Source of the DNA: Cyathus striatus
Taxonomy: Eukaryota > Basidiomycota > Agaricomycetes > Agaricales > Nidulariaceae
DNA: 64,000 bases
Direction: 5' to 3'
Assembly: GCA_025738555.1 (NCBI GenBank)
Contig: JAOVFP010000003.1
Coordinates: forward strand, 1,798,001 to 1,862,000
Shown: positions 1 to 12,450 of the stretch, piece by piece
Numbering within the stretch: the stretch's first letter is position 1
Layout of the letters: each line of letters starts with the position of its first letter
Position numbers and translations under genes: made by a program
The notes under the pieces: model-generated
Database searches by the model: none
Seen by the model: the letters and a program-made list of their open reading frames with translations, nothing else
Told to the model about the DNA's origin: nothing

Positions 1-434
1 TCTGTTACATTACTCTTACTCTTTTCCCATTAAACTTTACTTCTATGCTCTATATTTTATATTCATCTGCATATGTTATTTTTTTTCTGGGCAATGGTGA
101 TGTGACAGCATGTGTGCGCTATCCCATCTTCATTGATGAACCTGTATATACCCTAGGTTTTACTATGGGAATTCATCTCCTTTTTCCAACTTTAATTTGC
201 ATGTGCTATTGAGGCCCCCGAGCTACTAAGTCTATAGGAAGTGTAAACAACATCTGAATCTCATTCACTAAGTCTTCATTGCCGTCGCTAATTAAGTACA
301 AACTACTTTATTCTATGATTCAGGTGCAATGCCTGCTACGCACCAATGAGATAATTCTTCCACAATAGAGGCCCTTCCCCAAAATACATCAAGTCGTCAA
401 GCCATGTCACTCTCCTGGTCCTCACAACTCACAA
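1..434. other. No gene seen
   Basis: AT-rich sequence without a coding pattern, clear repeat or RNA gene that I can recognise. Confidence 0.4.
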
Positions 435-770
435 TTGAATTCAGTGGCAAACTACTGTAGAGCAGGTAAAATGCCTGTGATGCGAAACATGATATATTGC
501 ACATCCGAAGACATTCCAAATTACGATTACGTAATCACGCATCACGCTGGAATGACATGTCCATACGCATTCCACTCGTCTCAACTTATCCTCCTCTTCC
601 TGATCGCCCTGTCCCAGACTTTCCTCAAAATGAACATCTTCATGCACTGCTCCGACATCATACCCAGCTCTAGGGATCGTTTCGACTTGCCTATACATTC
701 CCACCACCACTCGCAGTACAGACCCTGAGCTTTGACATCAGAGACTGTACACAAACTCAACACTATTCCT
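435..770 (+). repeat. Old dispersed repeat block, copy 1, with coding-like remnant
   Basis: This block resembles the reverse complement of about 12,451-12,800. Both contain AGCAGG(T/C)AAAATGCCTG followed by a stretch that reads DYVITHHAGMTCPYAFHSSQ here and DYIITHHASLMCPYTFCSSQ in the other copy. The similarity at the residue level suggests that the block descends from a mobile ORF, but indels break the frame upstream in the second copy. I do not recognise the protein. Downstream, about 900-1,120 has no recognisable content. Confidence 0.4.
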
Positions 771-1124
771 TATAATGGACTCCCCAAACAACTCCTAATT
801 TATTTGTCATGTTTCAGCTAGGTTTCACCATTTTATTTCTATTCTTTAGTCCAAGATTGTTGTCTACCAGTGTCCTGAAAGTAAATTACAAATTTTAGGA
901 TTAGCTGTCTTTATTCAGTACATGAGTATTTGTATTTTCTACAGCTCGCCTAATCAAGTTTTCACCACAACAAACTCGTACTTTAAGTTTAACTCTCTGT
1001 CTCTATGCTCTCACTGTCGATTTTATCGATTTATATGCTCTCACTTCTCGTTTTCATGCTGGAACTTCGTATCGAAGTTCTCTCTCTCTCGTAACGTTCC
1101 AAAACACTCATTTCATCGATCTTA

Positions 1125-1245
1125 CTCCCTCCCCCTCACCTTAGAACACCCACATCAGACGGACGTCTTGACATACTCGCATATTGTCTTTGTTTAGGTA
1201 CGCCCAGCGGACTTATCACCTCTTCACTACTAACATAATCAGTGA
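1125..1245 (+). repeat. Dispersed repeat fragment, partner of 11,165-11,280
   Basis: A run beginning near CTTAGAACACCC and continuing through GACGGACGTCTTGA and ACTCGCATATT recurs with about ten differences at 11,165-11,280. Neither copy codes for anything I recognise. They are probably fragments of one old element. Confidence 0.4.
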
Positions 1246-1377
1246 CATGTGAACAGGAACCTAGTGCAAACTTCAACCAATTTACTCGGACTTGTAGTTG
1301 GAATTTGCCAGCACTCCTCCCTTCCACCATCTATCATGCTGCGAGCCTTCACAGACCACGACATACAGGATACCCAC

Positions 1378-2364
1378 TATGACTAACTCATGGACTACTG
1401 ACACTCAGCGTGATTGGCTCTTGGAAAGGTTACCAGCCTATCTCCAGGCGAGGGACTTGAGGGACACAAACAAGTGGCTCCAACACTTATACAGAGAATG
1501 GGCAGAGGAGTGGGGACTACCGAAAGATGTAACCTGGAATGAAAGGCATATGGTAAGCATAATCCAATAATTATATGTATATAGTAACTTAGTCTCTTAC
1601 TATCGCAGCAACTGAGTAATTGGTTTCGGAGTAATATCCATGACTCCACTGCAATAACTCGAGGTACTCTGGACGTCAAACCAGCAAAGGTGCGGAAGCA
1701 ACCCCTTTATGAATGGCATGTTTATCACAAGCTCTACTCGGACCACATTGAGACCTTCGTAAATGCTGAGCGGGATGAATACTGTTCTTCAGTCCCACAG
1801 GGTGAAAAGCTGGAAAAATTGTGGTCCCAAGTCAAAGATGAAGTCATCCAGAAACTCTACGATATAAAAGATGAGAGTGTCAAGAATGAAGTCAAATTTC
1901 ACCATGAAATTATGCAAAACAGACACTATGAAGATGACTTGGAGATTGAGAATGGAATGCCTAGTAACAAATCATATGAGAAGTAAGTAACACGCTTTTG
2001 AATACAATCAATGGACTTACACATAAGTATCCTTAGAGCAATAAAAAGACTTCCTGCTTCAATCACTTCAAGAATTGAAAAATTATGGGAATTAACTGGG
2101 TGGAACTTTACCATTTTTGCTGGTGGTCCAAGACCTCTTCGCGGTGGAGATATTGATACACTAATGTAAGTCAGCTTTTGTAGTTATCTTGCTTAATTTT
2201 CCGAATACTCACATTTTACATGGAGCTGTCACTTCGGTCTTGATCCAGATGGAAACAACTGGGCACAATCATTAGGGAAGGATGAGTTTGCAAAAAGTAT
2301 CGAGAACAAGTTCAATGACTTTCTATATAAATGTTTCCATAAGTTCATGGATATACTTTCATGA
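1378..2364 (+). pseudogene. 5' half of a basidiomycete multi-copy gene of unknown function (N-terminal WF domain plus GGP/HxG domain)
   Basis: Starts at ATG 1378 (MTNSWTTDTQRDWLLERLP). The first intron begins with GTAAGC after NERHM and ends in CGCAG, and the next exon opens with QLSNWFRSN, so the join is in phase. The second exon runs through QPLYEWHVYHKLYSDH to about 1,984. The third, from about 2,038, carries ELTGWNFTIFAGGPRPLRGG, and the fourth, from about 2,230, CHFGLDPDGNN. The same order of blocks is seen at 49.9-51.2 kb, where the equivalents are QLSDWYYNK, TGWQVSIFVEGLNPQFPDG and SYHVGKTLQGKDF. I know this only as a large agaricomycete family without assigned function. The reading ends at a stop just before a palindromic insertion. 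The C-terminal part expected of the family is found at 6.05-7.37 kb on the same strand, so this is probably the front half of a split gene. Confidence 0.6.
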
Positions 2365-2386
2365 TTTGTAATGTGCTCATAGCTGA

Positions 2387-3274
2387 CACTGCATGCATGC
2401 CTCAATATTTCAATGTGAAATAGCTTTGAAATACTGGAGACTTTCGACCAATTGTTCAGTCATGCATCACGCAGGGCCTCCGAACAGAACAATTTAGTCC
2501 GGTTGTCACGCATCACAGGCAGCCATGAGCAAAGGTTCTGTGAAACTAAAAGACTGATTTTTTTCCGAAAAACTTCAATGATTTTTCACAAAATACAAGT
2601 GCTCTGTTGGTCTAATTTCCCTTCAAAGTCTTCCAAAATTGTAGAAATTTTTTATGATCACTGTGAGATGTGAACAAATTTTATGCTAGTCACGCTTCAA
2701 ACCAGGAGGTGAACAGAACAATGAATGAACTTTTGTATCACGCTGAAAAATTGCCAAACAATTGGTCAAAAGTCTCCAGTATTGTGGAAATATTCTTTAT
2801 ATTACATCATTATTTTGCTTTGTAATACTCTTACAATTCACATATGATATTTCTCGCATATTTGAAAGTCACAATAACAAAGAAATATTGAAACCCAGAT
2901 CCCCATTATCTTTGAAATCCTTTATTTAATATTTCAAAGGTTTTTCACCTATGAAATAACAAAGAAATATTTATTTGTCACACTGGGTAATCACAATGAG
3001 CTTTGTCTACCATTGTGATTACCCAGTGTGACAAATAAATATTTCTTTGTTATTTCAAAGGTGAAAAACCTTTGAAATATTAAATAAAGGATTTCAAAGA
3101 TAATGGGGATCTGGGTTTCAATATTTCTTTGTTATTGTGACTTTCAAATATGCGAGAAATATCATATGTGAATTGTAAGAGTATTACAAAGCAAAATAAT
3201 GATGTAATATAAAGAATATTTCCATGATATTTCAAAGCTATTTCACATTGAAATATCGAGGCATGCATGCAGTG
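2387..3274. mobile_element. Palindromic foldback element with CACTG ends
   Basis: The ends are CACTGCATGCATGCC and its reverse complement, flanked on both sides by TGA (2384-2386 and 3275-3277), a possible 3-bp target duplication. The two arms are nearly perfect inverted copies meeting near 3,005, so the element can fold into one long hairpin. The left arm contains a nested MITE (2434-2779) that the right arm lacks. CACTG-type ends with 3-bp duplications are known for the CACTA (CMC) superfamily. Assignment to it is inference, since no transposase is present. Confidence 0.65.
2434..2779. mobile_element. TA-flanked MITE, copy 1 (CTGGAGACTTTCGACC ends)
   Basis: Inverted termini CTGGAGACTTTCGACCAA and TTGGTCAAAAGTCTCCAG are flanked by TA on both sides. 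The same family sits at 58,022-58,213 inside a Copia gene. TA duplication points to the Tc1/mariner/pogo group. This copy lies inside the left arm of the palindromic element, so it inserted after that element formed. Confidence 0.75.
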
Positions 3275-3277
3275 TGA

Positions 3278-6050
3278 CTTACATATCAAGCTAAGGAAGA
3301 CCGCAATTCAAGAAGTCATTCAAGAAGTCTCACTTGCAGTTCAGGGCGATCATCTTTGACTAGTTCAGTGGATGGACCAGCTGGTTCTGAAGGTGGAAGT
3401 GGCTTGGGTGAGGGGGAGGAGGCCATCTGGAAAATCCCATATGTATAATCTTTACAAATATGAACTAATTCAGTCAAATGTAATGGAATTATTGAAAATT
3501 TGCGAATATTATACATATTAAACAAATTAAACAAGTTATACAGATTATAGCTATTCTCTTAAAAAAGAACTTGGGCCATTAAAACTCATAAACTTTCTAA
3601 AATTTTTGTAAATTTTACAACATATTCATCACTAAAGCATGTACAGTACTGCTGTTTGAGCATTGATCTAAACAAGTTACTGCTAGAAATATCCAAAGTC
3701 TGTTATTCAAAACTACACTAAGTACTAATAACAGGTGCATATTGAATATCATCTCTAAAGCAATAGTCTTAAATACATGAAAAGACCAACACCATCCTTT
3801 CCACATGCATGTAACACCAAACATCCACCAACCACACCTGGCTGACCCCACTGCGCTGCCAAAAACACCACAGTAATAAAATACACCTGCCCAACTCCTG
3901 TTCTCACAATAGCGCGCTTGTCTTCACAACCCCAGGACCCCACCACCCTCCTACTCACCTCTGCCCTCAATCTCTGCACTCTCAATCCTAACCCCTCTAC
4001 CACTTCCACCTCTCCACACTTGTCAAAGAAGGAAATACATCCCCCTGCCCCCTGATCCTCAACACCTCACCAGACACAGGCACAGGTGTAGGTAGCAGAA
4101 TCAACATTGGTTTCCCCTTCCTCCACCCCCTCCCTAATCCCACCCCTTCTTGACTTTACACTGGCGCAGATGCACGCCCAGGCATAACAAGCCACACATA
4201 AACCAGTCTTGCACTGTACAATGTCATTGACGACACTGAAGATGGCAACAGTGTCCACCATTGCTGTGAGAAGGGGTTTTCAGGAGGTGCATGTTGGAAT
4301 GGGAGGGGGGCTCACCTGGTGTCAACATACACATGGGCTTAGTGATATCATGTTGATAATTGACAAGGACTTGAGGAGGAGGAACATTGAGGTCAGGGAG
4401 GACTGAACTAAGGTGGGGAGGGCATTGCGAGCAGTGAATGGTGGGCAGCCCATGCCAACCCATGCATTTCCCTAGTACAAATCAAATCAACATCCACACA
4501 CGAGTGACAAAGGAACGAAGAGAAATGTGAACACAACACAAGGTACAACCAGAGTAAGCAAAAAATAACTCACATGTGACACAACCCCTACCAGTCTACA
4601 ACCTGGTCCAAAATGTAGGTGCAGGGAGGTGTCGACACCAAGAGACCTAGGAAGGGTGAGCACTATGAAAACCTTTGAGATGCTGGTGACATGGCAGAAC
4701 AAAATATGTGGAGACCTACAATAGTCTAGGACAACTTAGATACATGAAGTATCCTGATCAGCTGGATTACATACAGTATCTTGAAGCAAAAATGTCCAGT
4801 GAGAATGAGAGTTGACTTTGAGACCATCGATGTAGTGAAGCAAGGCTGAGGTGGGTAGTTGGGACTCAGGACTGGTAACAATGATAGTGAATGTGCTGAC
4901 ACACAGTGTTGCTCACACGCTCACATGATACACACCGTTCCAAAGTATCAAGTTACTTCAACGTCAAGCAAGTACTACTAGGTCATGGTAGTACTCATAC
5001 TACCTGTATATTACTTTGTTGAGCTATTTCAAACGGTCATAATGCATAATACACTCAATTTACCACAATACTCGCCACTCAAACAACACCAAGACCACCA
5101 CAGCAACAGATACAACACAACCTTGAGCAACTAACGGCATGCTCAACAGTGCACAAGCTCATTCTGAACATAATACACTGTTGATCTTATTACTTTCATG
5201 TCAATATCTCAGCATATCCACTCCCATTCTTTATCTTTCATTCAGTCTCCAGATCCAGATTCATCCCATATACACTCGCATTGCAGCTCTTTGAAACAGG
5301 CTTACTTATACTTAGTTCGCTTTTTTATAGGTATATTTCTCTTTATTTTACTGACTAAACTGTGTAGCTTGGTCTCTAGCAATCCAGTGGGTCCATCCTC
5401 TTGCTCTCTCGTCTTAGGTGTTGTACTTCACTCTATGTTGATATCCTAATGTTCTGCACTGCTCTACTTGTTTCAACACATCGAAACGAATGGCACCCAA
5501 CCATATTCATATCTGAAATTGAACTCCAGGTTCCCTTGTTCCCTTGATTTGTTGCATCATTATTCCTCTCATACACATTAATAACACTTTTCTGTTATCT
5601 TACTGGAACCTTAACTGAACAAACATGCCAGAGACTTGTATTTCTTTAAGTAGGGATGTTCAAAACTCAAGTTTACCTCTTATATCAATACACTATAAGT
5701 TTTCATGCCTGCTTCAGCTAAAAGATACAAGGCTAACCTCCCTGTGAAGTTTTTCCCAACAATTGATTTCAGTGCACTTTTTTATTAATATATCATCATG
5801 CAAGGTGTCCTGATACTGCATACTACATGCTACATGGCATACCATTGACCAAAGATTCACACTCTTCAATTTACCTAGATTTTCGAAAATCAGGCAAGAT
5901 TTGATAATAAATAAAGATAATTGAGGTAGATTAAAAACGGGGGTCAAAAGACTTGTTATTATTTATCCAAATCTTGCTTAATTTTGAAAACTTTCACAAC
6001 TTTCAAAATTAATGAAAATTTTATAAAATTATAAGATTCAAATTTTCCTG
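3278..6050. other. Non-coding or decayed insert between the two halves of a split gene
   Basis: About 2.8 kb without a convincing gene. A short minus-strand reading at 3,423-3,316 begins MASSPSPKPLPPSEPAGPS and stops after 36 residues, so it may be a first exon. The 3,750-4,700 part is C- and A-rich on the plus strand and could hold decayed minus-strand exons, but no domain is recognisable. 5,000-6,050 is AT-rich. Its terminal repeats could not be identified. Confidence 0.35.
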
Positions 6051-6052
6051 AT

Positions 6053-7373
6053 GCCGAAGCAAATGGTGCTGGTGGGGGTGAGAAGGATATCGAACAGCGG
6101 ACTGAGACACCCAAACTCAATGTTCCTGTTGAATACATTATGACATCCGATGGTCAATGTACGTCCAAATACAATGCAACAAGGAATGACAATATTGCTG
6201 CAAACCAGCAGTTTCTCGCAGAGTTAGGATTAGGACCTCTGCCACCTTGCACCAAAGGAACAAAGAAGCACTGAACCCTGAAGAAGACGAAATCATGCAA
6301 TAGTTCCAATGGTGTACAATGATCTGCACGTGTAGAACAGAAAAAGTATGTACCCATGTGTTTTATTTCGACAGCTAAGTACTTTGGATTGTATTTCATC
6401 TTCAGAACTACTCTGGGGTCACCAATCACCAATGAGAATATCACCCCTATGTCAAGAAGCTCCGACTCGGACATTCAGCAAACAGCAAATGAATTTCCCA
6501 TATATATTGTCAATTGTCTGATTTCATGCATATCTAACTAACTCCTTTTAACATGAAGCAATACTCCCAATACTGAATGTGACATACAAGGAGCTGGTGG
6601 TACTGGTGCACTGAGCGAGCAGAACTGCACAGCTGAAAAGTAAGTACTCATGTAGATTTTATATATGTCCTGTGATAATCTGAATAGTGGCAGTGATCAT
6701 ACAATTGCGATTAATACAGGGGAAAATATCAGGCCACTTCCAGACTATGCACAGGTATACATAGACTACCTCAATAAGGTATCATCTGACCTATGCTGGG
6801 AATCCCTAGTGACTGAGTGGAAGCATTTCAAGCTGAAGAAACCCAACATATTAGTAAGTATTCACTTTGGTGCATGATTCTAAAGCTTACCTATACTGCC
6901 AGCCCTTCTCTACTACTAATTGTCCTGTGGAAGTGTCCTGGTGGATCCAGCATCACCATAGCCCATCAGTTATACCTAGTATAACAGCAGCGAAATATGG
7001 CCCTACCTGGATGGTCTGGTGGACCTCTATTCAACCACAGTGGCGGCACCTTTCAGACACACTTTCAAAGTCTGTGCCATCAGAGGGTTTGGAGTGGGCT
7101 TCGTTGTTCCATGGGGGGCCACTGGGATTGTGTTGTGTTATCATATCATTATTGTGGTGGGTTACTGCAATTAAACAGGCACCAGATGACTCAGCAGAGA
7201 ATCTTTGGAGTGCTGTTGAAGATTTCACCTGGGTTTTGCAGCAAGTTAATACCCTACCCATACCTGTAGGAGCAAAATGGGCCAGAGAGAATGGTCCAGA
7301 GCCTACAAAACTAAAGAAGCGGTGCGTGATATTTGATAAGCATGCTATGTGTTATGACATTGAAATTACATAA
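6053..7373 (+). pseudogene. 3' half of the basidiomycete multi-copy gene (linker plus C-terminal WW-IQPxW domain)
   Basis: The linker reads YNATRNDNIAANQQFLAELG, then a stop, then further exons: about 6,554-6,640, 6,690-6,855 (PDYAQVYIDYLNKVSSDLCW) and 6,890-7,320. The last contains VEVSWWIQHHHSPS, WMVWWTSIQPQWR and ENLWSAVEDFTWVLQQV. These match in order the C-terminal part of the copy at 51.8-52.4 kb (LRAWIKRAKSP, MMNWWRAIQPEWW, DSFWILVEDITWSFDQI). The tail ends in a basic run, TKLKKR. No N-terminal domain lies directly upstream. The exons at 1.4-2.4 kb supply exactly the missing part, so the two are probably one gene split by insertions. A stop after TKGTKKH shows decay. Function is unknown. 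Confidence 0.6.
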
Positions 7374-8626
7374 TCTGTTGAACAGCACAAGGAAATAGCA
7401 AAATGAATGTGTGTGAACACAGCATTCATCACATCAAATAAGACCTTTCAATATATCACATATTTCAGAATATTGTTACCAATGCTCTGAGTTACTAATC
7501 ATTTTAATTCCCTTTGATGGTGGCTTATGTTCAATTTAATAAATCAATAAGGCCAACTAGCAGCAAGTTGAAAGTGCATAAGCAGATATATTAGTGAAAG
7601 TTGACTGAAAGGAACATCTTGTTTAAACTAATTTCCATGAAAATGGTCACATAAAGTTATTATTAATGATTTCAGTCAAATTCTAGTCATCCTTAGAATG
7701 GTACCCGCAAGTGCTTAAAGTTATAGATAACTTTACTATCATTACCACCCAAGCCTAGCAACAAAATAGCTTTAATTTTATTCCATGAAATCAGTATAAA
7801 ATTGGCAAGAGAACATGTGGGATGGCAGAGTTCACATAGAATTAGTGATGTAAAATATCCAATATCACAGCATAGTGTGAAATTCACAATGCAAAAGGAT
7901 AACTCATCGAAACAAGATCATATGCACATGCATCACAACACAATTCATGAGGGCAACTATTGTACATAAGTTACTTTCAGTGGACTGGAACCAGTATCCA
8001 TAGAGTAGCTTTATCACCAGTAAAGTAAAAATTTATATTCAAAATATGAAACTTGAAAGTGATAATGCAACATAAAAAATGCAAAGGAATTCTTATCTTC
8101 AACAATGTGCATGGTGGGAGAGGCTCTGAACATTTGGGATATGGGAATGACTGATATTTCAAACTCATTTAAACTCCAGTTGATGGGAGGTGTTCGCTCT
8201 GCAAAATTTGATTTTTCATCACCCTACATAACCCTACTACCTTAAAAGGTAGTGGGAATTCCTTTCCAATCTTAAAACAATACATACTTACATACGATAC
8301 AACTTTTGATTCACTTACATTCCTTAAACATTTACCAATAGTTCATAGACAATCCAGTTCTTTACTTACATTGAAGAGTTCTTTAATGTGCTTCAGTATC
8401 ATTAATTTTCAATAAAACTAATGGGCAGTGGTGAGTGTGGGCGGGACCAATCAAACTGGCTGCTGTTGTCAGTTTGTGCTTCCAACAATTTTCCCACTCA
8501 ATCGCCTTCAAACTTCTTCTTGCCCCACATAATATAACAAATCAAAGTTCTCTTGCTCACCCCCCTGACATCGCCAAATATTGTCCAAATAAGTTGTACT
8601 CTATTATTTCAAGGTGTCACCTGAAT
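7374..8626. other. No gene seen
   Basis: AT-rich sequence downstream of the split gene. No coding pattern, RNA gene or strong repeat was recognised. Confidence 0.4.
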
Positions 8627-9062
8627 ATGAAGTTCTGATAGGGGAAAAACCCGGTGAAGCGAAATTCCAGTTATTCCAGTTTTCTTTGTATTTCTCTTAT
8701 GATATAGTATGTCAAACTCGCATAGCAAATATTTTAAGCATTATAATAAAGCTACTTGCACAAAAATCATCCTATATACTACATTTTCACGCCATTCTCA
8801 TGTACTTAATTTCAGCCTGCAGTTCATCTTAATACTAAATAGTTCCCACAGTCATCTAGCGAAGTAGCGCATCTACTAGTAATTTCATTGTCTTCACATT
8901 TTCAAATGTCCCTCAACGCTGAAAAATTGTCTGGGTAAATTTTTTGTACAAAACCAACAATCAAATTGACCTGCTGCGCAATATTGTGAATTTGGCTCAC
9001 TGGGAGATACGGCGGCAAGTGAATTTCGCTTCGCTGAGTTTTTCCCCTATTGGAACTTCATG
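8627..9062. mobile_element. MITE-like inverted-repeat element, about 0.44 kb
   Basis: The left end ATGAAGTTCTGATAGGGG, followed by AAAAACCCGGTGAAGCGAAA, is matched in inverted orientation at 9,023-9,061 (GCGAAGCGAAATTC and CCAATAGGGG on the complement). The arms are about 40 bp with a non-coding interior. I could not fix the target duplication. Confidence 0.55.
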
Positions 9063-10128
9063 GTAAACCGTACCCATCAAATAGCCATACATTATACAGC
9101 CGTATACCATATATGGTATGGTGTACAGCCATCGAGTCTTAGACTTCTGTGGATACTTAGACTTATGTAAAAGCCTGGTGCTCGACAAGCGAGTGCACAC
9201 TAGTTTGAAATGCAACTCGAAAAATCTTCAACAAGTACATCATTCGTCATTGATTCATCGATGGATATATGAAAAATCAATGTTGCTCACACGCCTATCT
9301 CATCGATCTCGGAGTTTATACTGTGGCGAAGAAGAGAGAATTTATGGTCAAACAAAGCTCACATGAGGCACATACTGCATAGATCATCTCGTCCAATGCT
9401 GCATGTGGCTCTATAGCGCCAGCAATTAATATGTATTCTCTATGTCTGTCACTGCATACACATCCACTTCCTTTGAAATTTGACATATGGGCTCGTGCCG
9501 GCCTGTGCTAATGATATACAAATTATCATAAGTATTTTCCAACAGGATCTTGCTAAATCTTACATTTTATCTCGGATCTCCGTTGCATTTTGACGTCTTT
9601 TGACATCTTTTGACATTATTTCTACCATTGTAGAATATATACTCATCCAATCATCATATAACTTTGGATATATACCCTACCATATCTATGGTAATGATCT
9701 GCGAGGTTTCAAAGATGTGGCAGAGGTGGGTGCTGAGATAAAGTAGGTTTCGAGCGATTTTTAAACATTTGAGACAGTTTTAAACACTCATTACATGATA
9801 GTACCCAAATACTTACATTATCCTTGCTCAGACTTTGGTAGACACAAGAAAACATTCTTGTATCCACAGTCCTGAACCCTGGTCAAGGCATGCTGGTAAT
9901 GGTGGGTGTCAGCATACATTGTAACAGCATCATACTATAGTAGTCATAGTAGAATAACAGTTTGCTCTCATTAAAGACCAATGGCAAACATTCTAAAATA
10001 TATTAGGGTATGTGCCACATGATCACCAAACACTGAAAGCTGATAGATAATATTATGTCACTGCTCTGACATTCATGAACTAGCACCAATAAATGACCTG
10101 AATTATATTCAATAATAATCAAAGCAAT
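9063..10128. other. No gene seen
   Basis: No coding sequence recognised. A small palindrome (CCATATATGG) lies at about 9,108. The rest looks like ordinary AT-rich intergenic DNA. Confidence 0.4.
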
Positions 10129-10991
10129 ATGTAGTTAGAAATCATTGAATATATAATTGGGATATATCATGTGAAGTACGAAATCATTGAATATAAGTAT
10201 AGTTGGGATCTATTATCCAAAGTGCGAAATCATTCAATAAACAGAATCAATACTGTGTCTGAGTTGAAATCAATACTGTAACTGAATCAATAAAAATCAA
10301 ATCAATGGGAAATGTAATGAATCCTTTCAAATAAATGGTCCCCAACGACAATACCCATGTGTAAGTAGGGTTTTTAACCATATGTACTTAACCAGTAGGC
10401 TATTCAGTCTTGTATAGGTAACACGCTTCACTTTATTTAACCTCTATTTGACTACCACTACTATGGACTTTGTGAAATAAAGACTTCTGTGTTCCTTCCC
10501 CTTCATCTACATGTTTCCTGCTAGATAATTTATAAAATTATTGTATTTAAACACTAAATAATGTTAGAACTCGTATTTAGCTTAATCATGTATTGAACTA
10601 CTGTGGCAATGTGTACATGAAGACATAAGGGAACATGCTTCATTTCACAAAGTCCATAGTAGTAGTAGTCAAATAGAGGTTAAATAAAGTGAAGCGTGTT
10701 ACCTATACAAGACTGAATAGCCTACTGGTTAAGTACATATGGTTAAAAACCCTACTTACACATAGGTATTGTCGTTGGGGACCATTTATTTGAAAGGATT
10801 CATTACATTTCCCATTGATTTGATTTTTATTGATTCAGTTACGGTATTGATTTCAACTCGGACACAGTATTGATTCTGTTTATTGAATGATTTCGCACTT
10901 TGGATAATAGATCCCAACTATACTTATATTCAATGATTTCATACTTCACATGATAGATCCCAATTATATATTCAATGATTTCTAACTACAT
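10129..10991. mobile_element. Foldback element with arms of about 350 bp
   Basis: The sequence from ATGTAGTTAGAAATCATTGA at 10,129 to about 10,480 is repeated as its reverse complement from about 10,644 to 10,991, around a loop of about 160 bp. The arms carry direct sub-repeats of the type GAAATCATT(G/C)AATA. No ORF. The right edge abuts a sequence that recurs alone at 12,008, which gives an outer boundary. Confidence 0.7.
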
Positions 10992-11105
10992 ACTTATAAT
11001 TGATTTCAGAGGAATACATTGATTGCACCAACTCAAATTGCGATCAATCAAGCTCCCGGTGGTGAAACATTGCGCACCCCCGCTGCTTACCGACAGCGAT
11101 CAATC
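10987..11105 (+). repeat. Direct repeat, copy 1 (partner at 12,008-12,125)
   Basis: Starts TACATACTTATAATTGATTT and continues through CAATCAAGCTCCCGGTGG to GCTTACCGACAGC. The second copy, 1 kb downstream, differs at only a few positions. The two copies flank the repeat-terminus fragment at 11,308-11,990. Confidence 0.7.
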
Positions 11106-11307
11106 ATGATGATAGCCACGACTCCATTTGAATATGTAATATTATTCTACAAAAAATAATCAAGTTTCCTCCCTCTCACTTTAGAACACCCCAGATCGGA
11201 CGGATGTCTTGATCAACTCGCATATTTATTCTTTGACGAGGTATACTCAACCAACTAACCACCTCTTCAAGAGATTACCACAGGATATTAAATAGTGGGT
11301 GCAATGT

Positions 11308-11990
11308 CATAAGTGTCAGCTAAATACAATTGTGTAATAGCAGGGTTATATGATTGTTTTTTATTGTATGTGTCCTATTAATACTATTTACTTCAGGCAA
11401 TCACAAACAATCATTTATTCATCTTATTTGAATCATACTACTAGCAATACTATAGGCAATCACAAACAATCATCTATTCATTCTATTTTAATAATACTAC
11501 TAGCAATACTATAGGCAATCAAAAACAATCATCTATTCATTCTATTTTAATAATACTACTAGCAATACTATAGGCATCAAAAGCAATCATCTATTCATTC
11601 TATTTTAATAATACTACTAGCAATACTATAGGCAATCACAAACAATCATCTATTCATTCTGATTTAAATAGTACTACTAACAATATTATAGGTAATCACA
11701 AACAATCATCTATTCATTCTATTTTAATACTACTACTAGCAATACTATAGGCAATCAAAAACAATAATTTATTCATTCAATTTGAATAGTACTACTAACA
11801 ATACTATAGGCAATCATAAACAATCAATTATTAGTTCTATTTTATTGCACTACTGTAATAATATATTGGGTAATCATAAACAATTATTTATTTGCTCTAT
11901 TTGAATAGTACAACTAAGAATACTATTGGCAACCATAAACAGTCACTAATTGGTCACACTTATTACTATTGTTTGAATATATTATGTGCT
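11308..11990 (+). mobile_element. Left-end fragment of an arm-type element (CATAAGTGTCAGCT end) with a 59-bp tandem array
   Basis: Starts with CATAAGTGTCAGCT, the same terminus found (inverted) at 56,023-56,036 and, with CC at its end, at 37,058. Just inside lies GCAGGGTTATATGATTG, which also matches the subterminal sequence at 56.0 kb. From about 11,396 follow roughly nine degenerate copies of a 59-bp unit containing AATCACAAACAATCATCTAT. No matching right end is found nearby, so the element is truncated. Confidence 0.65.
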
Positions 11991-12007
11991 CAGTTCCATT
12001 TGAATAT

Positions 12008-12125
12008 TACATACTTATAATTGATTTCAGAGGAATACATTGATTGCGCCAACTCAAATTGCGATCAATCAAGCTCCCAGTGGTGAAACATTGCGCACCC
12101 CCACTGCTTACCAACAGCAATCAAT
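12008..12125 (+). repeat. Direct repeat, copy 2 (partner at 10,987-11,105)
   Basis: Near-identical to 10,987-11,105. It extends into an open stretch (APTQIAINQAPSGETLRTP) that I cannot assign to a family. Confidence 0.6.
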
Positions 12126-12450
12126 CGCAAAGACAGCCACTGGTGTCAAATGTCACAATTCCATGCCACCTCCACATATGCATTTGGATATGTTACTATA
12201 CCTATTATGTATTTTACAGACAATGTGCTCCGCTTTTTATGTATTTAAGTAGTAAACTATGTACTGTATCTACTTATCCATTTGCCTCTAGCTTTCTCCC
12301 CTTGCGTGCTTTGAGGTCAAATGTAATGCCGTCATTGTCGATGCGTCGTTTATTTCAACAAGGGATTTATATACTAGAAAAACCAATAAATTTAAAATAA
12401 GTAAGAGTAATGATATCGGATGGAGGATGTAAAAGGAAAAGTGTGAAACA

